Assembly: GCF_024713945.1 (NCBI RefSeq)
Contig: NC_134683.1
Location: forward strand, 3,349,501 to 3,413,500
Direction of reading: 5' to 3'
DNA length: 64,000 nucleotides
Source of the DNA: Dermatophagoides farinae
Taxonomy: Eukaryota; Arthropoda; Arachnida; Sarcoptiformes; Pyroglyphidae
Of this stretch, positions 26,540-38,712 are shown one piece after another. A program made the position numbers and the translations under genes. The notes beneath the pieces are model-generated. The model ran no database searches and was not told the DNA's origin. It worked only from the letters and a program-made list of their open reading frames with translations. How positions within the stretch are numbered: position 1 is the first letter of the stretch; each line of letters begins with the position of its first letter.

Positions 26540-28389
26540 TATAGTTTTTTTTTTCTCATTTCGGGGGAACGGGGCTGACTAAACAAACACATATATATAG
26601 CCGGCCGTTGTGAACAATGACGATAAAGATGAAGAAAAAAAAATATATTAAGATTTGACAAGTTTGACAGTTGGTAACAACAACAACAACGACAACAACA
26701 CATAGTGACAAATAGAGAGGGTGGTTTGTTTTGGTGGTGATGCTAGTTTTTGTTCATTCGAAAATTTATGTTCTAAATGGCCAAAAAAAAAATGGTTTTG
26801 AAATGTGAAAAAAAATGATTATGATGATGATGATGAATCAAAGAAAACAAAAGCGACCATGTGTTTGATATATATATACACCGAATGTTTGACTGAATTA
26901 ATAATAATTTTTTTTTCTTTGCTATATTTCGGATGCTCGTAAATTTTTTTTTTTGTTTGTTCGGCAATGACAACTTGAAAAATCAAATCAAATGAACATC
27001 GAGAGAGAATGAAACGAAATTGAAACACGATTGTGACATTCGACATTGGCTTGAAATTTGACTTTTTTGAATTGAAACGAAAAAAAAATGACAATAAGTT
27101 GGAAATGGTTTATTTTGAATAAAATTTACTACAAACCAGAATCAATGAATTGAATGAATGAATGAATCGTTGACATTGAAAATTATCATCATCATCATCA
27201 TCATTTTTTTTTTCATGAAAAGACTTCAGAATGATGATGATGATGATGACAAATAATTAGTCCATTAAACTTTGACAGCAGCATCAGCAGCAACAGCAAC
27301 GACAACAACCATCACTAGAAATTGGAAAGAATAAAATACCTGATGCTGTACCTTCTATTGTTTCCATTCGTGTGGTTGTAATGGTGGTGGTGGTGGTGGT
27401 GGTTGATTGACTGAATAAGATTCAACAATTCAATACACCAAACATTCGTATTTTTTTTTTTTTTTAATCAATCACGACTTGTTGAATATTTCAGCAATAA
27501 TAACAAATTATTATTATCAAAAGAACCACGACGATGACGACAAAACTTTTTTTTCTTTTTTCAATGTATAAAAAAAAAATTCATTTATTCAATTCAATTC
27601 TTCCTGTGATTCAATTCTAGATATAGAGATAGCAATGCAAAAAAAAACCACTCAGCCTCTTCGAAAACACGACCCTAGAAATGATGGAAAACAAAAAAAA
27701 ATCATCGATTGAATAATAATCAAAAGATCAGAAAAAAAAGAGATTCGATTGAAAAAAAAGAGCCGTTCTTTTGTTCATTCAATTCATTCATTTCGGTTTC
27801 GGTTCGTTTTTTTTTATCGAAACAACGCCCAAATCAACAACAACTGAACCAGACCGAACCAAACCAAACCGAAAAATGAATTGAATTGAATTGAATTGAA
27901 TATATCGAACACACAGGGCTAATCAAGCCAATAATTATCACCATCATCATCATCGAATGGAGAAATTTTTTTTTTTTTGAGTGATGAGAGATTTTTTTTT
28001 TGTCGATTGGCTTTTCACTACCGCATCGTCGATATATTGTTGTTGTTGTTGTTTGATATGGTTAATGCTCAACATACACATACACAGCATGCGTGATCGG
28101 GATCGATCAAACATGATCATTAAGCTTAACAACAATAAACAACAGAAAAAAAAATAACCACCACCACCACCAAAAAAAAAAAAATCATCCACCAATCATC
28201 ATTTTTTTTATATATTGTTGTAGAATCTGAATAGCTTGCTAGTTGGTTGGTTGGTTGGTTGGATGATCAGTATATTATCAATCAATCAATCTATCTATCT
28301 ATCTATCTATCTATGTATTCGATCTATCCATACTATGGATAATTTCAATTTGTTTGAATGAATGAATGAATCTGTAGTATGTCTATGTC

Positions 28390-28420
<31 letters not shown>

Positions 28421-28512
28421 ATTATTCACAAAAATGAAAGAATGAAAAATATTACATGAATGAATACATTCTTTCAATGGTTTACTGTATTCACAATGTG
28501 ATGACAATCAGA

Positions 28513-28551
<39 letters not shown>

Positions 28552-30075
28552 CGTACAATGATTTTTGCTATAGATTTTTTTTTTTTTTTTTTTTGATTTA
28601 TAAAGATCCATCATCATGATATTTATTATTGATTAAAATCAACATCCGTAGCATGTCATGCTATGCTAATACTATACGATGTTAACCATAGAAAAGAAGA
28701 TCAATATGATTGAATATGGCTGTATGAATGAATGAATGAATGAATGATTTGCAATAACAATTGTATGTTTTGGCAGCAGCAGCAATTGTTGTTATTCCCA
28801 TTCCCTGTGTGTGTGTGTGTGTTTGTGATTGTGGGGCACACCCACCACCACTTACTACCCTTCAAATATTCAAGCATGAATGAAAAATTTTTTTCGATTT
28901 TTTTTTTTGGTTTTCAAATTTTTCATTTGTTTAAATCACTATGTCTCAATGAACTGATGGGGAATTCTAAAATGTGAATTTTGTAGAATTGAGTAATTAA
29001 AAAGTCAAATTGTGAATCAAAAACAAGAAAAAAAATGAATTAATGAATGAATAAATGGATTCCGGATTCTTGTTGTTGTTTGAACGATATTTTTTTCCAC
29101 TCATTTCAAACTAATCAATCATTTTTTTTTTTGTTTTGTTCCGTTTATTTTGTTTGTTGTATTAATCAATTCCTATGTGAAACAATTGATCAATCAATTG
29201 GCGATTGTATGTATGTTTGTTTGATCAATCATAATATTTTTTTTTTTTTGTAAATGTAACGAAACAAAACAAAACAAAAACAGAAAAGCCGAATTGATTG
29301 ACCGAATAATTTTCCTGTATATATTCGAGTGAGAGAAAGATAGAAAAAAATTCGTGATTCAATCGATAATTTGTCTATTCGTTGATCATGATCATCATCA
29401 TCATCATAATCATGATTGTAATCATCATCATCATCAATGATTATAATGGGCCAAAACAATTATGTGTGTGTGTAATCAATGTTTGTGAATAAAAAAAAAT
29501 GAGAGAACCAAACTAATTGGGTCCAAAAATTTAAAATAAAAAATGAAAACGTTTTTTTTTTCTAAAAATTTCTACAAATTATTATCACTTAAATGATCGA
29601 TCAATCATCAATCGTATCGATCAAATTTTTTTTCTTCTTATATCTATCTATCTGTATGAATGAATTACACACATATACACACAATGATTTTTAATCCGGG
29701 TATTCATCCGGCCAATTTCTTGCTCTCTAAATAAATTTTTGCTTGATGGTGACCACACACAAACATCGGAATAAGGATGACCAAAAAAATTTTTTTTTTA
29801 TCAATTGAATGATGATAATAACTGCTGAATGAATGAATGAATGGTCCAATAATAATCATCATCAATTGAATGATTGAATGAATGAATTGTAGACCAGAAT
29901 GATGAAAATTTAGTAGTAAATATTGGAATTATTATATGCAAACAACAACAACCACAACAACCAGAAGAACAAACAATTGAAAAAAAACTCAACAACAACA
30001 ACAAAACATTGAATTAAATAACAATAAAAAAAAATGAAGAAAATTTTCAATTCTATTGAAATCTTGGCCACGATA
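26540..30075. other. Repeat-rich stretch, no supported gene
   Basis: GAT tracts (26820, 27237), (TGG)n near 27383, GAAT repeats, (GGTT)n near 28241, (CTAT)6 at 28291-28314, a TG tract at 28394-28420, (AAC)n at 28516-28550 and long T runs. A good acceptor-like site ends at 27494 with only short frames after it. Confidence 0.55.
28291..28420. repeat. (CTAT)6 tract plus (TG)13 tract
   Basis: CTAT units at 28291-28314; TG dinucleotides at 28394-28420, with GAAT repeats between them. Confidence 0.9.
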
Positions 30076-30081
30076 CATCAA

Positions 30082-30339
30082 TTATATATATGTGTGTGTG
30101 TGGTGGGGCCACATTGGGGCCATAGCAACAAATATAAAATGAGGATATGATGATCGACCACCACCACCACCACCACCATCATCACCATAACCACAAAATG
30201 GCATACGACCAATTATTATGATGATTTTGTGAATATGAAATAAAAAAATCAACAACAATAACAAAATATCAATTCGATGCTCTTCTGTGTGTGTGTGTTT
30301 TGTACAAGGCGTTACACTTAAAATATTTATATTTTCCAT
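30082..30339 (-). CDS. Minus-strand ORF, 85 aa, Gly-rich, one helix
   Basis: ATG at 30339 in an AAAATGG context, TAA at 30082. MENINILSVTPCTKHTHTEE, then a hydrophobic stretch (ILLLLLIFLFHIHKIIIII), GRMPFCGYGDD, seven Gly (GGT codons), RSSYPHFIFVAMAPMWP and a His-Thr tail. Codons end mainly in T or A. The frame stays open upstream to about 30417. It is head-to-head with the plus-strand cluster that begins 32 bases away. Possibly a small membrane protein; no family recognised. Confidence 0.38.
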   Translation of the reverse strand: MENINILSVTPCTKHTHTEEHRIDILLLLLIFLFHIHKIIIIIGRMPFCGYGDDGGGGGGGRSSYPHFIFVAMAPMWPHHTHTYI

Positions 30340-30370
30340 TTTACATTTTATTTGATGATGATGAATTTGA

Positions 30371-31015
30371 ATTGAATCAAAATCACAATTGAATTGGCAG
30401 GCCAATCGGCCAGTCAATCAACTACTAATTTTGCTTTTTTTTCTTGGTTATCTGCATAAACATACCGGGTTTTTTTTCTCTATATACACACACAATTATT
30501 ATAATCATCGTCATCATCGAGTTGATGGCTCAATTGTCATTGTTGTTGTTGCTGTTGTTGTTGTTTTGGATCTGATCCGACTGTTTTTCTTTTGCTTCCT
30601 ATTCAGATATTTTGTTTGTTGTTTTTTTTCTGGCTTGAAAATTGATAAAATAATCATTGTGTTCAAGAAACATATTCATTCATTTATTCGTTCGATAGAA
30701 TTATTTCAACCCGATTGTTTGATGATGATGGTGATCTTTTTTTCACATTTTGAATCATCATCATATTATTTAAATTCAATTCAATTTTTTTGTCGAAAAT
30801 GGTGGGAGGGCGCTGATGTTTCATTTCATACAAATCATTTTTAATTCATCGAGCCGAATCGAATAGTGAAAAGAAAAAAAAAACAATCCGGTCACATTGT
30901 GTGGAATCTTTTTGTTGTTGTTGTTGTTGTTGTTGCCAGACGACTGCGTGACAAGCAATCATCATCATCATCATCATCATTTTTTCGATATGGAATTGTT
31001 ATTTTGTGTGTTTGA
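30371..31015 (+). pseudogene. Long plus-strand frame with one internal TAA
   Basis: The frame is open for 157 codons (30371-30841), meets a single TAA at 30842, then is open again for 56 codons to TGA at 31013. It contains NWQANRPVNQLLILLFFLGY, a Val-rich hydrophobic stretch (GSIVIVVVAVVVVLDLIRLF), RYFVCCFFSGLKIDK, SFIRSIELFQPDCL and FCRKWWEGADVSFHTNHF; after the stop, FIEPNRIVKRKKKQSGHIVW. There is no ATG near the start; entry could be at the GGCAG acceptor-like site ending 30400 or the strong C/T tract ending CAG at 30606. Two to three helices suggest a membrane protein. The stop may mark decay, an intron, or two exons. Confidence 0.4.
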
Positions 31016-31409
31016 TCTGAATTTGAATGATTTTTCGGATCTCTATACGGTTATTCAACGGGAAAGAAAATACTTGTGGTGTGCTGCTTGTCAGATTTGT
31101 TTCTTTTTTTTCTCTCAACCTGTCTTTTCTTTTTTTTTTTTTGATGATTTGATTTATCAGTTTCAATCGAGAAAATCATAGATAGATAGAAATAGGAACA
31201 AATTCACAACACCACCACCATTGTCATCGGCAACCCAGAAAAAACAGACATACAGACTAACAAACAAAAAAACAAACAACAACAACCCAATTTTCAAACC
31301 AATGATGACAACACCTTTTTCTGTTTTTGATTCATTTCAAGTACATCAGTGTATCATGGATTTTATCAAGAGAAAAAAAAACTCTTTTTATCGAATTGAA
31401 TTGAATTGA
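30897..31409 (+). pseudogene. Second plus-strand frame with one internal TAG
   Basis: Overlaps the previous entry in another frame. It is open to TAG at 31179, then again to TGA at 31407. The first part has a leucine run, PDDCVTSN, a His run and MELLFCVFDLNLNDFSDLYT, VIQRERKYLWCAACQIC. The second part reads IDRNRNKFTTPPPLSSATQK, KPMMTTPFSVFDSFQVHQCI, MDFIKRKKNSFYRIELN. Much of it is non-repetitive. A frame change relative to the upstream entry suggests introns or a decayed gene. No family recognised. Confidence 0.38.
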
Positions 31410-31506
31410 ATTGTAAATCGAAATGAAATGAATGACCTGATGATAAATAAAACAACGAAACCATGATTTGTTTTTTTTTTTGGTTTGATCGAAATTTTTG
31501 TTGTCG

Positions 31507-31543
<37 letters not shown>

Positions 31544-31707
31544 CTCCGATATATTTGATGACATAAACACAGGTCCATCGGTCATCAAAAAAAAAAAAAA
31601 GACGAAGCCATTATCATCCACATCATCATCATGGTCATGATGATCATTATCAGCGGTAAAAGTAGTTGAATGAATGAATGATTGACATTGTATCATATTC
31701 ATCATCA

Positions 31708-31899
31708 ATGAGAGAGAGAGAGAGAGAAAAGAGAACCGTGCATTTTGGAAAGAAAAACCCGTTGTGGTTTTTTTCTCCAATGTTTTATATACGGCGCGCC
31801 AAATGTATTTTAAAATTCGAATGCAAGAAAAAAAAATTTTTTAATCCTCACTGCGATGAACGATGCGAGACATCTATCGGTCATTTGGGTGGAATATAA
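31708..31899 (+). CDS. Small ORF, 63 aa, Cys/His-containing
   Basis: ATG to TAA. An Arg-Glu run (GA repeat) is followed by non-repetitive sequence: KRTVHFGKKNPLWFFSPMFY, IRRAKCILKFEC, KKKKFF, NPHCDERCETSIGHLGGI. Cysteines fall at 33, 39, 49 and 53 with His at 48 and 59, a spacing that could bind a metal, though no named finger fits. The DNA is less AT-rich here and includes GGCGCGCC. It lies on the same strand as, and about 300 bases after, the cluster at 30.4-31.4 kb and may be its last exon. Confidence 0.4.
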   Translation: MREREREKRTVHFGKKNPLWFFSPMFYIRRAKCILKFECKKKKFFNPHCDERCETSIGHLGGI

Positions 31900-34370
31900 A
31901 AAAAAAAATAAAAATAAATAAATCCAACCGATCAGATCAGAAATCCAAATAATAACGACGACGACAATCACAGCCACAGCCCAAAAACGTATACGAATTG
32001 ATTATCATCATCATTATACTTCTATGTGTTCACATTTTTAATTGATTCTAAATTACAATCACGTATCTGTGTATAAAAGAAATGCATCAATTTCAATCGA
32101 ATAATAAGGGGTGGATGTATAAAAATGAAACAAACAAAACAAAGAACTAAAAAAACAAAACAAACTGAATTAACATTGAATGACAGTTTGAATCATAATG
32201 ATAACCCGATTTTTGTTGTTGTTGTTGTTGTTGTTGTTGTTTTGTTTTGTTTTCATTTACCTATGTTCACATCTGGCTAAAATCGTTATTATTATTTTTA
32301 ACTATAGTATCAATGGTCAAAATCGTTATTATCCTACGTGTGTGTGTGTGTGTGTGTGTGTTTGATTGTTTAGCCTACTACTGATTAATTACCTTTTTAT
32401 TTTAGAAATTTAACAAAAAAAGGAAATGACTTTTTTTCATTGTTGTTGTGTTTGTTGTTTGTTGTTTGTTGACAAATTCATTCAATTGAAACGATTGTCG
32501 ATTTATTGTTTTACATTATCTATCTATCTATCTATCTATCTATCCATGGTTGTGGTGGTGGTGATTTTTTTTTTCTTTTGAAATAAATGACAATTTATGA
32601 ATAATCATCATCATCATATCCACCTAAGCATTGTATTTATGTTGATTTATCCAATTTCAAGAGAGAGAGAAAGAAAGAAATAGAATCCATATCTTTTTCA
32701 ATCTATCTTTTTATTTCATTTTATGCATGCCAAGAATAGAATATCAATTTTTTTTCGTGTGTGTATAACATGAATTCCCAATGACAATAAAAAAAGAATG
32801 ACAACACAAACTAATTGTCACCATTTCTTCTTTATTCGTTGTTGTCGTCATCGCTGTTGTTGTTGTTGTTGTTGTTTTTATTCGATTCAATTTATTATTA
32901 TTTTAAATTCGACGAACGATTAAACGATGATAATAACGAATAACGAATAACGATGATGATGATGATGATGATGACAGACAATCAAAGTTTGAATTTTTTT
33001 TTTTTTTCATTTTCATTCCATTGAATTGAATTGAATTTATATTTCTTTTTTTTCTTGCCATTTTTTGCCATCAAATTGTGAATGGATCACGTATATATCT
33101 ATCTATCTAAGACAATGGCAGTTCGTGTGTGTGTGTGTGTGTGTGTATACGATTGCAAATTCAATTGAATGAATGCAATGGCAATCACATAAACTATTTC
33201 ATTATTTGATGTTTTCATTTTAATATACAAAAGACGACAATTGAATTTTTGATAGGAAAAAAAAAGAAGAAGAAGAAGAAAATTAGATCTATTTATAGAG
33301 CTTGATTGTCAACATTTGTTGTTGTCGTTGTTGTTTTTGTTGTTGTTGTTTTAGTTTTATGATTTGTCTATATATATTGGTCATTGTTGTTGTTGTTGTT
33401 GTTGTTTAATTGTAATCAAAGTCAATGATAAATAGCTAGATGGATAGATGGAATGAAAATTGAAAACTATAAAATTGTAAATGTAGAGTGATTAATGGGG
33501 AAAAAGGGGAGGGGAATATTAAAATGAAAAACTATATGATTGAATTGACCAGAGAATATACTACTGATGTCACAGTGGTAGTAGTAGCAGCATATCTATT
33601 CAAATCATTTCAAATCTATTTTTTTCTGATTCTCTGATTATTTTTATTTTGATTATGATGATGATGACCACGTTGACAATACCTAAAAAAAAAAAAAATC
33701 TTTTCTTCTTCCCTCTCTATTTCCTCTTCATTTGAATTTGAATATTTTCGCTTGATTGCCATGTTGTTGTCGTTGTTGTCGTTGTTGTTGATGATGATGA
33801 TGATTGTTATGCAAATTTCTTATCTATTCACATACCACATCCATCTATAGTAACCAGTGCAACCATTCACGTATATGTGAAACATTTTCATATTCCATCA
33901 TCATCATCATCATCTCATTTTTTTTTTTTTTTTTTTGGTGGATGGACATGATTGATATAATTATTACAAACATATAAATATTCTGTTAATAATCAAAAAA
34001 CATTGACTACGAAACAGAAATAAATAGTCAACTAAATACATCACATCCAATGATGTACATTTCTTTCATTTCACTTGGCCAAGAAAAAAAAAGCAATAAC
34101 CGTTTTTTTTTCTTTTTCTTTCTTGCTTGCTTACTTTTATGGTCATTATTGCTTTCGGGAAAAAATATATCGATTGGAAAATGTCATTAATGGCCACACA
34201 CAAACTGACTGAATGAATGAATGAATGAATGAATAACTGACTGAAAATGAAAATGTGAATGAATTGTCAATGAATCACACACACACAAAAAGTCCATCTC
34301 ATAAATATTTGCAACATTAAAAAAAAAGCAAAAAAAGAAAAAAATTTTTTAATTACCATCACCACCATCA
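31900..34370. other. Repeat-rich stretch, no supported gene
   Basis: (GTT)n tracts near 32215, 32856, 33312 and 33385, TG tracts near 32339 and 33125, (TATC)n at 32517-32544, GAT tracts near 32952. A well-formed acceptor with branch-like CTGATTAAT ends at 32405; a 21-codon frame (NLTKKGNDFFSLLLC start) follows to TGA, too short to call. Confidence 0.55.
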
Positions 34371-34371
34371 T

Positions 34372-34668
34372 TCAATAAATATATTCTGAATCGAAACAAA
34401 CAAACAACGATGATAATGGTGATGATGATGATGAAAAGAATTTTATTCTTGAATATAAAAAAAAAGAAATATATGGTCGGCTGTTCCGGAGTGCAAAAAA
34501 AAAGTGAATGAAATGAATAGATTGATGTGTGTGTGCAATGTGCAATGTACTGTTGTTTGGTGAATTGTGATATATATATAAAGTCATTAAAATTGTATCA
34601 TTCACATTGTGAATACAAGTCAATAATGGCCACACACATGCTTGAAATGAATTTTTTCTAGTCGGACA
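34372..34668 (-). CDS. Candidate terminal exon, 98 aa
   Basis: On the minus strand a strong acceptor (CTTGCTTGTTTTTCTATTAT then ATACAG) is followed in phase 0 by 98 open codons to TGA: CPTRKNSFQACVWPLLTCIH, NVNDTILMTLYIYHNSPNNS, TLHIAHTHQSIHFIHFFFAL, RNSRPYISFFLYSRIKFF, a Ser run and a Cys/Glu/Tyr tail. Three cysteines lie within the first 18 residues and an N-glycosylation sequon (NNST) follows. Nearly all is non-repetitive. The upstream exon was not identified. No family recognised. Confidence 0.42.
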   Translation of the reverse strand, partial: CPTRKNSFQACVWPLLTCIHNVNDTILMTLYIYHNSPNNSTLHIAHTHQSIHFIHFFFALRNSRPYISFFLYSRIKFFSSSSSPLSSLFVCFDSEYIY

Positions 34669-34699
34669 CTGTATATAATAGAAAAACAAGCAAGATTAA

Positions 34700-35920
34700 T
34701 CGATTCATTTTCTCATATCACACGCGCATATATAAATATATAGATTATTATATGAATGGCCATGTAATAGCCAAAAAAAAAAACGAAAAAAATTCATAAT
34801 AAAATCTCAAGATAGATTGCATAACAATAAGATGAGTTAATTAATTTTCTTCTTCTTCTTCTTCTTCTTCAACACTGTTAGATTCTCAACTTGACTTATA
34901 AAATTTGATTAGATTTGATTTGATTGTTTTGCCGTTTTTGTGTAGAGTAAAGTTTGATACCCAAAAAAAAAAAAAAAAAACAAAAACAAAATCTGTTGAA
35001 CAACTTGATTCGATGTTTTTAATTTTAGTGAATATATATAACTGCAGATTTATGATCCTGAAATTATGTCCTTTGTGTTATGATTTTTTTTTGTTTGTCC
35101 TGTTTCTATTTCAATCTGGTGATTGTGTTTTTCTCTTTTTTATTCTTTTCTTTGGTTTTTATAAATGATGATGGTTCAATCAACTCTCGATTAATCACAA
35201 TTGTTACGGTATTAACTGAAAAAAAATGGTATACCATAAAAAAACCGAACCAAACCAAAGAATTATTATATGACTTTTTGTAGTAAAGTCAGTGGTTAAC
35301 CACTACCATTTTTTTTTATAAACCTCAATATAATTTGTATTTGTATCGCAAAATATTGAATGAATGAAAAAAAAGCTCAATATCCAAATCCAAAAAAACA
35401 AGAAATTAACCATCTAATGAATCAACTACCTACCCGTTTAATAACTACCAATGATGAACTATTCAAAAATCAAAAAAAAAAAAAAAAAATTCAATTAATA
35501 TGAATTCAAATGATTAAAGATTATATAAGCATGAAATATTAGGCGTACCGATGTTTTTGGTGAGTGGTATTATAATAATGATGTGATGGTAGATAGATTT
35601 ATTGGATATCCATCGGTATGCCATATATATACACACACACACATTCCCATCTGGCTGTCAATTTTTCTTCTTGTTCGTTTTTTTGTACTATTCAATCAAT
35701 CAATGTGTGTGTGTGTGTGTAAAGATTATGTGCGATTTTTTTTATTTCAAAAACATTAAAATTCCTGCACAGATTTAATCAATGCAATCAAAGAGAGAGA
35801 GAGACTGGGAAAAAAAACCTGTAATTTATTAATTAATTCAATTAATAACTGATCGAATATTTGAATTTGTTTTTTCTTTGATTAGGATGGGTAATGGATA
35901 ATGATCATCATGATCACAGA
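34700..35920. other. Little seen; T-rich frame only
   Basis: TTC repeats near 34850, poly-A near 34963 and 35472, TG and CA tracts near 35635 and 35704. A plus-strand frame at 34905-35168 (87 codons, no ATG start) is Phe/Leu-rich from T runs. A C/T acceptor-like site ends at 35895. Confidence 0.5.
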
Positions 35921-35926
35921 TTGTAG

Positions 35927-36193
35927 ACAGATATTTTTGAAGGTGAGGCCAGGGTAAGAAAAAAAAACTTCACACTTTCCGGGTACCATATATTGATATA
36001 TTATTTAAAGCCAATAAGTCACACTGCGATCAACCAACGAACCAATGTAATATATGTGTTCTGCATCATATTGATTTTCATATGTAAAAAAAATATCAAC
36101 CTGCCATTAGCAATCACCACCACCATTACCACCACCATTATTGCCCGCCAACGCATCATCATTATTCCATTCGATTACAGAGATATAAAGTGA
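35927..36193 (+). CDS. Open segment, 88 codons, no start seen
   Basis: Open from just after TAG to TGA at 36191. Reads TDIFEGEARVRKKNFTLSGY, HILIYYLKPISHTAINQRTN, VIYVFCIILIFICKKNINLP (possible helix), a Thr/Ile-rich part and IPFDYRDIK. The first two thirds are non-repetitive. A donor-like CCAGG|GTAAGA lies early in it, so the true exon may be shorter. A minus-strand ORF starts just downstream. Unrecognised. Confidence 0.32.
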   Translation, partial: TDIFEGEARVRKKNFTLSGYHILIYYLKPISHTAINQRTNVIYVFCIILIFICKKNINLPLAITTTITTTIIARQRIIIIPFDYRDIK

Positions 36194-36258
36194 GAGAGAG
36201 AGAGAGAGAGAGCGAGACCAATATTGATCAATATATGGACGTGTGTGTCTAGGTAAGG

Positions 36259-36603
36259 TCAAGGTAGAAAAAAAACTGCCTTACCCTTGTATGAATTGAA
36301 TCTTTTCATCAATTCAATATACCTGATAATAATAATAATAATAACCATGATGAAATCGATGATTATGGCGGATGTGACGCACCTTGCTTTTAATATTTTT
36401 TTTCCTCTCTCTTTTTCTCTGCTTTTTGTTGTTGTTGTTGTTGTTTTTTCTTCTACCATTAAAGAATTCAATATTTTTCGATATGCATGCACTTCTTGGA
36501 TTTCAATTTTTTTTTCTTTTCTTTTCTTTTCTTTTCTTTTTTTTCCACCTACTAATGTAACATGTGGATAGATTATATCAGGAAGTGATTGAAACATATA
36601 CAT
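36259..36603 (-). CDS. Minus-strand ORF, 114 aa, charged then hydrophobic
   Basis: ATG at 36603, TGA at 36259; the frame is open upstream to 36669. MYMFQSLPDIIYPHVTLVGG, a Lys/Glu-rich stretch (residues 21-35), IQEVHAYRKILNSLMVEEK, a Thr run, a second charged part and a hydrophobic helix near 79-93 (an Ile run from ATT), then RYIELMKRFNSYKGKAVF. A donor-like AAGG|GTAAGG lies near the end, so it may be an internal exon. Some of the content is A-rich repeat. Possibly membrane-anchored; no family recognised. Confidence 0.33.
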   Translation of the reverse strand: MYMFQSLPDIIYPHVTLVGGKKRKEKKRKEKKIEIQEVHAYRKILNSLMVEEKTTTTTTKSREKERGKKILKARCVTSAIIIDFIMVIIIIIIRYIELMKRFNSYKGKAVFFLP

Positions 36604-37737
36604 AGAGAATAGAGACAGGTAGATCGAACAAACAAACAAACAAACAAACGAAAAAAATGGCCTGAACAAATATTTTGTCGGTCATGTTAAAAATTTATCC
36701 ATAATTGAATTCTAGAAAAAAAACTGGAAATTTTAGTGTCAAAAAAAATCAAGAATTTTATCACCAAAAAAATTTGGCTAGAATCTTCACACATGTAGAG
36801 CCACTGGCCATCAGATTCAATGATGATGGACAGAAAAAAAACAAGAACAAGAACATAGATCATCGAGAACCAAACCAGAAAAAAAACAATTTGAGACATG
36901 AACGATAGAAAAAAAAATCACATCATATAGTAAATTAAAAAGGCTTGTTTGTTCGATCAACAACAACAACAACAACAACAACAAAAATCGAAACAAAAAA
37001 AATTGCGTCGGTGTATTATGATTTTGGGAAATTCAAATTGAATTGAGAATTCAATGTTGTTGTTGTTGTTGTTGTTGTTGCTGTTAATGATTAAAAAAAA
37101 AGATGTATATTCAGGATGCGCATACATTTTTTTCGTTTTTGTTTTTTACGGCTTTGTTTTTTTTTTCATTATTATCATCCCAAAATTGGATATGCATCAC
37201 CAATATTTATGATGATGAACAAGCAACAACGTCATTTTTCACACACACACACACACACACACACAGATTCGATCATAGAGAGATTGATTGAAAAAATTTT
37301 TTCTGTTTTTCTTCTACCATCAAGCAGACATGTTGTTGTTGTTGTTTCATATGATTGATTGAAATGTGTATCATCATCATCTTGGCTGTTGTTGAAAACT
37401 TCAATTTTTTTTCTCTCCATTCAATCAATCCATAACCAATTCATTAGGTCCATCATGTCAATCAATTGGTCAGTTAGTTGGATTTGATTTTTTTTTGTCT
37501 GATTGAACACAATATATGTTGTTGTTGTTGTTATATATGACCACTAACCAAATAATGAGAATTTAGAATTTATGAAAATGAAAATGAACGAAAAAAAAAA
37601 TTCTTTCATATGCGCATTATACAACCAACGTTTTTTTTTTTTGATTCATTCTTTTATATTATTTACTTTACTTTACATCATTGCAAATAGAAAAGTTCAA
37701 TCATTATACAATTATAAAATATTCATATCATTTCCAG

Positions 37738-37831
37738 TAGGAATTATGACATAAGAAGAATCGCTGATGATTATAATGATGATGACAACAACGAATTTCA
37801 ATGCACGGACACACACACATACACACACTGA
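37738..37831 (+). CDS. Candidate terminal exon, 30 aa, acidic
   Basis: The acceptor-like CATATCATTTCCAG ends at 37737; one base then 30 codons read RNYDIRRIADDYNDDDNNEF, QCTD and a His-Thr tail to TGA. It needs two bases from an upstream exon, which I could not fix; the ORF at 37572-37754 overlaps in another frame. Short, so chance is likely enough. Confidence 0.22.
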
Positions 37832-38712
37832 AAACAGAATTGAACAAAATTAAAATTTAATCTTTTCATTCTCAACAGAAATTCTTTTTTTCTGTCTAAA
37901 TAATAAGAATTGAGTGAATGAATGAAAGAATAATAATTCAGATTCAAGAAATAATAATAATAATAATAATTTTGCAAACAAGCAAATAGGGAAAAAAAAT
38001 TGGGCAAATGTTCAAATTTTAATTAATTTTTTTTTTGTTCAAAATAAAAAAAAAATGTCTGTTTGTGTTGTTGTTGTTGTTGTAAATATTATGAACATGA
38101 AAAAAAATTCTTCCTCATCAACATCATAATCATGATTATCATCATCATGAATGAATTAAACTCATACACACACACAGAGAGAGAGAAATGTAATTCAAGA
38201 TTCTGTGTAACGGTGGTGAATAAAGAATTTAAATGTTTAACATTGAAATCTGTAGAATCACGTTTATTTTTCATTTTTTTTTGCTAAAATAATTATCCAA
38301 AATTCGAATCGGATTTTTTTTTTGCAAATTTCAAGTGAGTAAAATAATTCTAGAGATTGAAAATTAAATCATTTCAAGTCCAGTTGTTTGGGCGTATACA
38401 GTGAGAAATAGAAAGAGTGAGAGAGTGAGTGAGTAAGGAAGCAAAAAAAGTTAATTAATTCTTGATTCTCATCATTCTTAAACTTTTCATTTTTTAGTTT
38501 TTTTTTTGATGAAAAAAGTTTCTTCTGTTTAGAATTTTTAAAATTATCATCAATCTGATGAGGAGTGCAACCGGGATTAAATTGGCAATCTGTTTTTTTC
38601 TCTCTTTCACACACACACACACACAATTTATACTTCCTTTACTGTTGTTTTTTTTTCTCAATGAGAATCTAATCTATCGGATGTTTGTTTGTCAATGGAT
38701 ATTGGTCGGTAG

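Noticed and set aside
31793..31803. E2F binding site
   Set aside because: It fits the core, but it lies inside a candidate coding frame and alone is not evidence for regulation.
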